Shown here in pieces: positions 1 to 4,317 of a stretch of DNA of 5,840 nucleotides (within the stretch, counting starts at the first letter, position 1; each line of letters begins with the position of its first letter). A program made the position numbers and the translations under genes. Source of the stretch: Anaerolineae bacterium (GTDB lineage Bacteria; Chloroflexota; Anaerolineae; CG2-30-64-16); NCBI GenBank assembly GCA_025454565.1, contig JALOOE010000471.1:1-5840 (forward strand), given 5' to 3'. The notes under the pieces were generated by a model, which was given only the letters and a program-made list of their open reading frames with translations, was not told the origin of the DNA and did no database searches.

Positions 1-1197
1 ACGCCCTTCCCCACTGCCCAGATCGTGGCCCAGGTCCAGGGCGGTCAGGCGCTGCAGCCCGGTGGCCGCCAGCACGGCGTCGAACTCATGGGCCAGCTGT
101 TGCAAGCGGTCGTGGTCGATGCGCGCATCCAGCACGGTGGTGACACCCAGGGCGAGAATCCGCCCGATGTCCCGGTCCAGTGCCTCGCGCGGCAAACGAT
201 AGGCGGGAATGCCGGTGCGCATCAGGCCGCCCAGTTCCGAACCTGCATCGAACAGAGTGACGGCGTAGCCCAGGCGCGCCAGTTGCCAGGCCCCCGACAA
301 GCCGGCAGGACCTGCGCCGATCACGGCCACGCGTTCGGCGCGGCGTGGCGCCGGGGCCAGCTCGACGTGACCGTGATCGCCGGCATAGCGCTCCAGCGCG
401 CGGACGTTGACCGGTCCTTCGAGCTCGGCGCGATTGCACTGCAGCATGCAGAAACCCGGGCAAACCCGGCCGCAGACCGACGGCAGGGGATTGGTGCGCC
501 GCAGGATGTCGAGCGCTTCGTCGACCTTTTCTTCCGCCAACGCCGCGAGGAAACCCTGCACGTCGTTACCGGCCGGGCAGATGAAGTTGCAGGGCGGCGT
601 CTGGTTCTCGCGCAATGGCTGCTGATTCGCCCACTGACCGGTGTGGATCGGCGATGGCGCCCCCGTGTTGCCGTCGACCAGTCCGCGGCGGCGGGCACGC
701 GCCATGACGGGCCGCTGGGCCTCGCCGGGCTGGGGCGGCCGTTGCGACATCCGCACGCTTTCCCAGGCTTCGCGGGCAGCCTGCTCGTTGCCGCCGTGAA
801 AACCGAACTCTGCGAAGGCGGCCAGCACCGAGTCCATGTTCAGGCCCAGCAATTTCGCGGCCGCTCCGGCCAGGGCTGTATTGACGATGGGCACGCTGCG
901 CGAGCCCAGCCCGTGCCGCACCGCGATTTCGCTCGCGTCCACCGTGGCGATCCGGAACCGCTCCATGCCCGGCTGGCCGGCGTAATCCTCCGGGGCCTTG
1001 TCGCAGTTCAGCAGGATCCAGCCCCCCGGTTTCAGGCCGGACAGGATCGCCGGAGAGATAAGGGTCGGATCGAGCACGATCAGGTGGTCCGGCTCGTAAA
1101 TCTGATTGGGGTTGTGGATGGCTTGTTCGTCGGCGCGCAGGTAGGCCTGCACCGGCGCGCCGGAGCGCTCGGCCGCATACACGCCGAAGGCCTGCAC
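1..1197 (-). CDS. 2-oxoacid:acceptor oxidoreductase gamma domain fused to glutamate-synthase-type FAD oxidoreductase (5'-truncated, 3' end off window)
   Basis: The reading frame is open for 399 codons and leaves the window at position 1. Counting from the only usable in-frame start, a GTG at 1197, residues 1-150 resemble the gamma domain of pyruvate/2-oxoacid:ferredoxin oxidoreductases (VQAFGVYAAERSGAPVQAYL, then YEPDHLIVLDPTL). Residues 200-275 are the cysteine-rich N-terminal domain of glutamate synthase small subunits (CNFICP, then CGRVCPGFCMLQC), which probably binds Fe-S clusters. Residues 290-301 are an FAD-binding GxGPAG loop (VAVIGAGPAGLS), followed by GIPAYRLP typical of the GltD family. 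The role is inferred as electron transfer between a 2-oxoacid oxidoreductase and NAD(P)H. Family members start about 30 residues earlier with a GRGGQG motif. Here similarity starts near 1230 and no ATG, GTG or TTG lies in frame upstream. A GAGGG sits 7 nt before the GTG but may be chance. It may be a pseudogene. Confidence 0.8.
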   Translation of the reverse strand, partial: MQAFGVYAAERSGAPVQAYLRADEQAIHNPNQIYEPDHLIVLDPTLISPAILSGLKPGGWILLNCDKAPEDYAGQPGMERFRIATVDASEIAVRHGLGSRSVPIVNTALAGAAAKLLGLNMDSVLAAFAEFGFHGGNEQAAREAWESVRMSQRPPQPGEAQRPVMARARRRGLVDGNTGAPSPIHTGQWANQQPLRENQTPPCNFICPAGNDVQGFLAALAEEKVDEALDILRRTNPLPSVCGRVCPGFCMLQCNRAELEGPVNVRALERYAGDHGHVELAPAPRRAERVAVIGAGPAGLSGAWQLARLGYAVTLFDAGSELGGLMRTGIPAYRLPREALDRDIGRILALGVTTVLDARIDHDRLQQLAHEFDAVLAATGLQRLTALDLGHDLGSGEGR

Positions 1198-1253
1198 CGA
1201 CCGGCCCTCGCGATGCTCCGCCGCGCAGCTTAGCGCGCCGCGCCAAAGAGCTT

Positions 1254-1280
1254 CATGATGAGAATCATTTAGCGATGATT
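1254..1280. promoter_or_regulatory. Fur-like box and overlapping inverted repeat upstream of ssrA
   Basis: Positions 1254-1272 match the 19-base Fur consensus at 13 of 19 positions, with the core GATGAGAATCATT. Overlapping it is a perfect inverted repeat, AATCAT (1263-1268), 6-nt spacer, ATGATT (1275-1280). The site lies where the -35 region of the ssrA promoter would be, and also upstream of the minus-strand oxidoreductase. Control of either gene by iron is inference. The A/T-rich stretch in a GC-rich genome could match by chance. Confidence 0.3.
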
Positions 1281-1302
1281 TTCGGCGTCCGCGGTGTATA
1301 AT
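1274..1302 (+). promoter_or_regulatory. sigma-70 promoter of ssrA
   Basis: A perfect TATAAT lies at 1297-1302, 14 nt before the mature tmRNA 5' end at 1317. Transcription would start near 1309, leaving a short leader of about 8 nt for RNase P to remove. The -35 region (near 1274-1280) is poor, as GATGATT is far from TTGACA. The -10 match and its position carry the call. Confidence 0.6.
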
Positions 1303-1406
1303 TCCCGCTGTAACCTGGGGGCGACCTGGATTCGACGTGGGTAGCGAAACCCGAGGTGCATGCCGAGCTGCAATCAACTCGTAAAACTGACTGCAAAACT
1401 TTAGTT

Positions 1407-1436
1407 GCCAACGACGACAACTACGCACTGCACTAG
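1407..1436 (+). other. tmRNA tag-peptide reading frame, predicted tag ANDDNYALH then UAG
   Basis: The resume codon is GCC at 1407, directly after UAGUU, the usual upstream context. The frame reads Ala-Asn-Asp-Asp-Asn-Tyr-Ala-Leu-His and stops at TAG (1434-1436). Proteobacterial tags usually end ALAA followed by TAA. Here GCACT occurs twice in tandem (1425-1429 and 1430-1434). Removing one copy restores GCA CTA GCA GCT TAA, encoding ALAA-stop, and also matches helix 5 pairing of GCACTAGCAG with CTGCATAGCGC. The 5-base duplication is therefore a frameshift relative to the ancestral tag. It removes the C-terminal Leu-Ala-Ala recognised by ClpX. Confidence 0.8.
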
Positions 1437-1663
1437 CAGCTTAAACACCTGCATAGCGCCTTCCGCCCGGTTCGTGCCCATACGTCCGGATCACGGGAGT
1501 CACCCGATATGGGATCGCGATGAAGCGCGCCTGGCGCGGATTCGTTAAAACCCTACAGGCTCGTTACAGGTCTTCCCTGCCCCTCGGGTAGCCTGCAATT
1601 AAATCAATAGACGGGATAAGCATGTAGAGCCAAAGGCGGAGTACTTGCGGACGCGGGTTCGAT

Positions 1664-1943
1664 TAACGCAATGGTCGCCACGGGGAGTGATCCCCGTTGG
1701 AAAAGAGGGCTCATACGGTGAACGCTTAGGGGCAATGCCCGATGCCAACGCCGTCCGGTGAAGGGGAAACCCGCAAGCCGGCTAGAGACTCATAGGCTCC
1801 TGCCGCCCAAACGACCGGGCATGGAGTACTAGGGTGGATCCGGACCGATGGATCCACAACACGCCCTCCCCTGCTCGACGCGCTCCGGCGCGGCAGCAGG
1901 TGAAGGAATAGTCCAGCCCATATCGAAAGGTATGGATCAACTG
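1664..1943 (+). ncRNA. group I self-splicing intron in the tmRNA T-loop
   Basis: A 280-nt ribozyme without its own ORF. P1: 5' exon CGAT plus intron TA (1660-1665) pairs with TGGTCG (1672-1677), putting the diagnostic U-G wobble at the splice site after T1663. P2: CGGGGA and TCCCCG (1681-1696) closed by a GUGA tetraloop. P3: GAGGGC (1705-1710) with GCCCTC (1863-1868). Conserved R-like segment GCTAGAGACT (1781-1790) and S-like segment AAGGAATAGTCC (1903-1914) give P7, GACT (1787-1790) with AGTC (1910-1913). Between P7 and P3' are extra hairpins (1797-1826; GTGGATCC/GGATCCAC at 1834-1857), as in group IA. P8: CCTGCT (1870-1875) with AGCAGG (1895-1900). P9: CCATATC-GAAA-GGTATGG (1918-1935). The intron ends in G1943, the expected omega-G. 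Group I introns at the T-loop of some bacterial tmRNA genes are already known. The subgroup is a tentative call. Confidence 0.93.
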
Positions 1944-1945
1944 TC

Positions 1946-1986
1946 CCGCCGCCTCCACCAATTTCGGCCCCCGGCGCCTGCCGGGG
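1946..1986 (+). repeat. direct repeat copy 1: functional ssrA 3' exon plus terminator
   Basis: Pairs with 2480-2520 at a constant offset of 534 bp, with no gaps. The first 18 bases (CCGCCGCCTCCACCAATT) are identical, and 33 of 41 bases match overall. The repeat covers the end of the T-stem, the 3' acceptor strand, CCA and most of the terminator hairpin. This copy is preceded by TC, so it keeps the full T-stem strand CCCGC and is the one used by tmRNA. Confidence 0.9.
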
Positions 1987-1988
1987 GC
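1967..1988 (+). terminator. ssrA terminator hairpin
   Basis: A perfect 9-bp stem GCCCCCGGC / GCCGGGGGC with a 4-nt loop GCCT begins 6 nt after the tmRNA CCA. The downstream tract TCAATTGGG is poor in T, so termination may be incomplete and some read-through into the endonuclease gene is possible. Confidence 0.65.
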
Positions 1989-2040
1989 TCAATTGGGTTG
2001 CACGACAGCTACCTGGATAACAAAAGGGGTGCGCACCGAA

Positions 2041-2463
2041 ATGCTGTCCAAAACGGACGCCGCCTATATCGCCGGTCTGATTGACGGAGAAGGAACCGTC
2101 ACGCTGACACGCAAGCATCGCAATGAAAATCGACAACTTTGCGTCTCCATCAGCAGCACTGAAAAACCGATGCTGGATTTTGTGAAGCACTCCACCAGTG
2201 TCGGGAAAATCACTAACAAGCGCACCAGCAAGTCCATTCATTCCCGGAGCTACACCTACGCTGTGTACAATCGGCAGGCCTTGGATCTGTTGCGGGAAGT
2301 TCTGCAGTGGCTCAAGTCCTACAAGCGCGAGCGAGCGGAGTTAATTCTGCAGGACTATCTCCGCTTGACACCCAGGAATGGCAAGTACACCAAAGAATTG
2401 CGAAACCATCGTCAGGAGTTTGTGCGGCGGGTATTGATGATCAAGGCAAATCCAACAAGCTAG
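2041..2463 (+). CDS. LAGLIDADG homing endonuclease, free-standing next to the ssrA intron
   Basis: The protein has 140 residues and one LAGLIDADG motif, YIAGLIDGEG, at residues 9-18. Glu17 stands at the metal-binding acidic position. A single motif implies a homodimer, as in I-CreI-like enzymes, cutting a roughly palindromic site. Basic patches (TRKHRNENR, residues 23-31; KSYKRERAE near residues 97-105) fit DNA binding. The expected role is to cut an intron-less ssrA allele so that repair copies the intron and this gene. ATG at 2041 is chosen because the motif follows directly and AAGGGG lies 11 nt upstream; in-frame GTG 2029 and TTG 1993 are alternatives. Unlike most such genes it is not inside the intron but after the tmRNA 3' end. 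It is visibly richer in A/T and AAA/AAT codons than its neighbours, a sign of transfer. No strong own promoter is seen; TTGGGT-17 nt-GATAAC (1993-2021) is weak. Confidence 0.9.
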   Translation: MLSKTDAAYIAGLIDGEGTVTLTRKHRNENRQLCVSISSTEKPMLDFVKHSTSVGKITNKRTSKSIHSRSYTYAVYNRQALDLLREVLQWLKSYKRERAELILQDYLRLTPRNGKYTKELRNHRQEFVRRVLMIKANPTS

Positions 2464-2479
2464 TGTTAGTTACGGCAAG

Positions 2480-2520
2480 CCGCCGCCTCCACCAATTCCA
2501 GTCCCCGACGTTCGGCGGGG
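2480..2520 (+). repeat. direct repeat copy 2: displaced remnant of the ssrA 3' end
   Basis: Starts 17 nt after the endonuclease stop and matches 1946-1986 at 33 of 41 positions, including the whole acceptor strand CGCCTCC and ACCA. It is preceded by AG rather than TC, so the T-stem strand is one C short and there is no T-loop sequence before it. It is best read as the original end of the resident ssrA gene, pushed downstream when the block 1664-2479 arrived. Confidence 0.85.
2503..2520. terminator. terminator hairpin of the displaced ssrA end, shared with the convergent transporter gene
   Basis: CCCCGAC / GGCGGGG with loop GTTC and one A-G mismatch. It is homologous to the hairpin at 1967-1988 but has diverged. 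It lies 7 bp beyond the stop codon of the minus-strand gene at 2528, so it may serve transcripts from both directions. Confidence 0.45.
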
Positions 2521-2527
2521 CCAGCCT

Positions 2528-3124
2528 TCACCCCCGGCCCGCCAGCAGGCCGACGGAGGCTTGTCCCAGCGCCAGCAGGCCGAAGCCCAGGAACAGCAGC
2601 GCCGCCGCCCGGTGCACCCAGCGCGGCTCGATTTTGCGCAACAGCGTGTGGCCCACCAGGATGCCCAGCAACGACACGGTCCACAGCGCCAGCGTGCCGC
2701 CGATGTAGACCGACCAGAGCGCCCCGGTCTTGGCAGCGAGCGCGACCATGGCCAGCTGGGTCTTGTCGCCCAGCTCCGCGACGAAGATCAGCGTGAAGCT
2801 GGTCAGCCAGGCGCGGCGGTGATCGATCGTCGTGGCCTCCGTAGGCTCCTCCGCGCTGTCGCGCCAGGAGCGCCACGCGAACAGCAGGAACAGCAGCCCC
2901 GCCACGACCAGCACCGCGTTGCGCGGCACGATCCGCGCCAGTCCCTCGCCGACCAGGACGGCGAGCAGGTTCAACAGCGCGAACGCGGCGAAGGTACCAA
3001 CCATGACCGGCAGCACCTTGTAGCGATGCGCCAGCGTCATCGCCATCAGCTGGGTCTTGTCGCCCATCTCCGCCAGGAAAAGCAGCGTAAAGGCGATGAA
3101 TAGCGCAGCGTAGTCCATTTCCAC
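2528..3124 (-). CDS. TMEM165/GDT1 family (UPF0016) cation transporter, probable Mn2+ exporter
   Basis: A 198-residue integral membrane protein made of two homologous halves. Each carries the family signature E-x-G-D-K-T: AEMGDKTQL at residues 18-26 and AELGDKTQL at 116-124. Each half has about three hydrophobic helices, joined by a charged linker (residues 85-105, WRSWRDSAEEPTEATTIDHR). Bacterial relatives export manganese and eukaryotic ones handle Ca2+/Mn2+ in the Golgi, so Mn2+ efflux across the inner membrane is the likely role. The start is GTG at 3124, with GGAGG 5 nt upstream; ATG at 3118 is also possible, with 11-nt spacing. It follows corA by 13 bp, its ribosome site touching the corA stop, so the two are probably co-transcribed. 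The yybP-ykoY manganese riboswitch often found before such genes does not fit in this gap. Confidence 0.9.
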   Translation of the reverse strand: MEMDYAALFIAFTLLFLAEMGDKTQLMAMTLAHRYKVLPVMVGTFAAFALLNLLAVLVGEGLARIVPRNAVLVVAGLLFLLFAWRSWRDSAEEPTEATTIDHRRAWLTSFTLIFVAELGDKTQLAMVALAAKTGALWSVYIGGTLALWTVSLLGILVGHTLLRKIEPRWVHRAAALLFLGFGLLALGQASVGLLAGRG

Positions 3125-3137
3125 CGTTTCCTCCGGC

Positions 3138-4109
3138 CTAAAGCCAGCGGCGCCGCTTGAAGTACCAGAACGGCAGCACCGCCGAGACCACCATCAACAG
3201 CAGGGCGAGCGGATAGCCGAACGGCGAGGCGAGTTCGGGCATAAAATCGAAATTCATGCCATAGATCGAGGCAATCAGCGTGGGCGGCAGGAACACGACC
3301 GCCGCCACGGAAAAAATCTTGATGATGGCATTCTGCTCGATGCTGATGTGCCCGAGCGTCGCATCGAGCAGGAACATGACCTTCTGGGTGAGAAACCCCG
3401 CGTGGTCGATGATGGACTGACAGTCGCTCGACAAGGTGCCGATGCGGGCGCGTAATTCCTTGTCGTTCCGGGCCTGCAGCGTGACATTGCCGAGGAACCC
3501 GATCATGCGCAGAAGCGAACCCAGGCAGTCCCGGATATTGGAAGTCAGATCGCCCTTGCGGCCGATGGCCTGGAGGACGAGCTGGAACCGCGCACCGGTG
3601 CTCAATTTTGCACCCGGCCGCTGAAAGACCTCCCGCGAAAGTTGCGCGATATCGCGGCCGATCCGCTCGAGGACGTCGGCCAGGCGATCCACCTGTGCTT
3701 CCAGCAGCGCGACCAGCACGGCCTCCCCGTTGTGGCAGCCGAGCGCCGCGCGACACGCGCGGGAACTGAAGGTCTGGAAGGTGCGCGGTTCGTGATAGCG
3801 CACCGTGACCAGCCGCTCGCCCGCCAGCACGAAGGTGACCGGCGCCAGGTGAGGGTCGTCGCCGTCGGTGTTCGCCGGCCAGGTGGCGGTCATGTACACC
3901 GCGTTGTTTTCGAGATAGAGGCGCGAGGAAATCTCGATCTCCTCCATTTCTTCGCGCATCGGCACGTCGATCCCCAGCGCGCGTTCCACGGCTGCCTCCT
4001 CCTCCTTCGTCGGCTCGAACAGATCGAGCCAGACCGCGCCTTGCAGGGCCGCGTCGTCGGGTTCGGTGAGTTGCAGCCGACCGCCGTCGCTGGCATAGGC
4101 GTTGATCAT
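3138..4109 (-). CDS. corA: CorA family magnesium/divalent cation transporter
   Basis: A 323-residue protein, near the usual 316 of E. coli CorA. The N-terminal 260 residues form the cytoplasmic domain, with the acidic segment MREEMEEIEIS (51-61) seen in many CorA proteins and the long helical stalk (about 130-260). The C-terminal membrane part has a first helix at about 264-282 and the signature YGMNF at 283-287, the ion selectivity filter. The MPEL loop follows, then a second helix at about 299-316 and a basic tail KRRRWL. It forms a homopentameric channel for Mg2+ entry (Co2+ and Ni2+ can also pass in known members). ATG at 4109 is preceded by GGAGG with 8-nt spacing. It is first in a two-gene operon with the UPF0016 gene, pairing cation import with export. 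No truncation or missing key residue is seen. Confidence 0.95.
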   Translation of the reverse strand: MINAYASDGGRLQLTEPDDAALQGAVWLDLFEPTKEEEAAVERALGIDVPMREEMEEIEISSRLYLENNAVYMTATWPANTDGDDPHLAPVTFVLAGERLVTVRYHEPRTFQTFSSRACRAALGCHNGEAVLVALLEAQVDRLADVLERIGRDIAQLSREVFQRPGAKLSTGARFQLVLQAIGRKGDLTSNIRDCLGSLLRMIGFLGNVTLQARNDKELRARIGTLSSDCQSIIDHAGFLTQKVMFLLDATLGHISIEQNAIIKIFSVAAVVFLPPTLIASIYGMNFDFMPELASPFGYPLALLLMVVSAVLPFWYFKRRRWL

Positions 4110-4154
4110 CGTGCTGTCCTCCGCTGGCCTGGCGCGCGCCGTGGCATTGCCCGA

Positions 4155-4160
4155 ATTCTA
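4155..4160 (-). promoter_or_regulatory. possible -10 box of corA
   Basis: TAGAAT on the minus strand, 46 nt before the corA start codon. There is no recognisable -35 hexamer at 16-18 nt spacing. Apart from this and the palindrome at 4197-4212, the 208-bp divergent gap between corA and the malic enzyme gene shows nothing else I can support. Confidence 0.25.
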
Positions 4161-4196
4161 CCTCAGGCGGGGAATCGCCCGTGAGTGCGGCGAAGC

Positions 4197-4212
4197 GGTG
4201 ACATAAATCACT
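4197..4212. promoter_or_regulatory. CRP/FNR-type palindrome in the corA / malic enzyme gap
   Basis: GGTGA-CATAAA-TCACT matches the CRP half-sites TGTGA and TCACA at 4 of 5 bases each with the correct 6-nt spacer. It also partly matches the FNR pattern (TTGAT-N4-ATCAA) at 7 of 10. It lies 105 bp upstream of the malic enzyme start and 88 bp upstream of corA. Control of the malic enzyme by carbon status or oxygen would make sense, but is inferred. Confidence 0.35.
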
Positions 4213-4317
4213 GCGTGCGGGCGGCGGTTGCGCAATACTGTGCTTACCTGAAAAAACGGTGTTCCGTCCTGGGCGTGTGTCCCCTGATCACGCGGCCGGA
4301 GCACGGAGGAAGCAACC

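Larger units (their letters stand above)
1317..1960 (+). ncRNA. ssrA: tmRNA (10Sa RNA) gene interrupted by a group I intron
   Basis: tmRNA rescues stalled ribosomes by acting first as alanyl-tRNA and then as a short mRNA encoding a degradation tag. The 5' end GGGGGCG (1317-1323) pairs with CGCCTCC (1950-1956). The third pair is G-U, the alanyl-tRNA synthetase identity element, and ACCA follows at 1957-1960. Other hallmarks are GGATTCGACG at the 5' end, GGTGCATGCCGAG, GCAGCTTAA of helix 5, AAGCATGTAG and GGACGCGGGTTCGA near the 3' end. The T-stem GCGGG (1653-1657) and its partner CCCGC (1945-1949) are separated by a 280-nt intron at 1664-1943. Joining 1317-1663 to 1944-1960 gives a 364-nt RNA, very close to the 363 nt of E. 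coli, with a normal 7-nt T-loop TTCGATT. The tag frame is abnormal (see 1407-1436). Confidence 0.95.
1664..2479 (+). mobile_element. composite homing unit: group I intron, substitute ssrA 3' exon and terminator, LAGLIDADG endonuclease
   Basis: From the intron insertion point to the displaced second copy of the ssrA 3' end, this stretch can be read as one acquired block of 816 bp. It supplies everything that disruption of ssrA would otherwise remove: a self-splicing intron, the last 17 nt of tmRNA, a terminator hairpin, and an endonuclease gene able to promote transfer. The resident 3' exon plus terminator remains beyond it at 2480-2520, diverged from the supplied copy. The boundaries are inferred from the intron splice sites and the direct repeat; no integrase or transposase gene is present. 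Confidence 0.6.

Noticed and set aside
25..1233. 402-codon open frame on the plus strand
   Set aside because: It is antisense to the oxidoreductase, whose frame shows real family motifs. The plus-strand translation is compositionally odd (rich in Q, G, R) with no recognisable domain; such shadows are common in GC-rich DNA.
566..1246. 226-codon minus-strand frame starting with TTG near the expected start of the oxidoreductase
   Set aside because: It is out of frame with the motif-bearing reading and rich in Arg and Gly, without any family match. The true frame runs alongside it.
1848..2084. 78-codon plus-strand frame beginning inside the intron
   Set aside because: It runs through P8, S, P9, the tmRNA 3' exon and the terminator, so the sequence is explained by RNA structure.
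1726..2241. 171-codon minus-strand frame across the intron and endonuclease
   Set aside because: It is antisense to conserved ribozyme elements and to the LAGLIDADG gene, and has no domain.
1946..2497. attL/attR of an integrase-borne island at the ssrA 3' end
   Set aside because: The direct repeats resemble att sites, but the 534-bp unit contains no integrase, and the homology extends diverged into the terminator. A homing or recombination origin fits better.
3046..3756. 236-codon minus-strand frame overlapping corA and the UPF0016 gene
   Set aside because: It is a shifted frame over two genes that both have clear signatures and starts in other frames.
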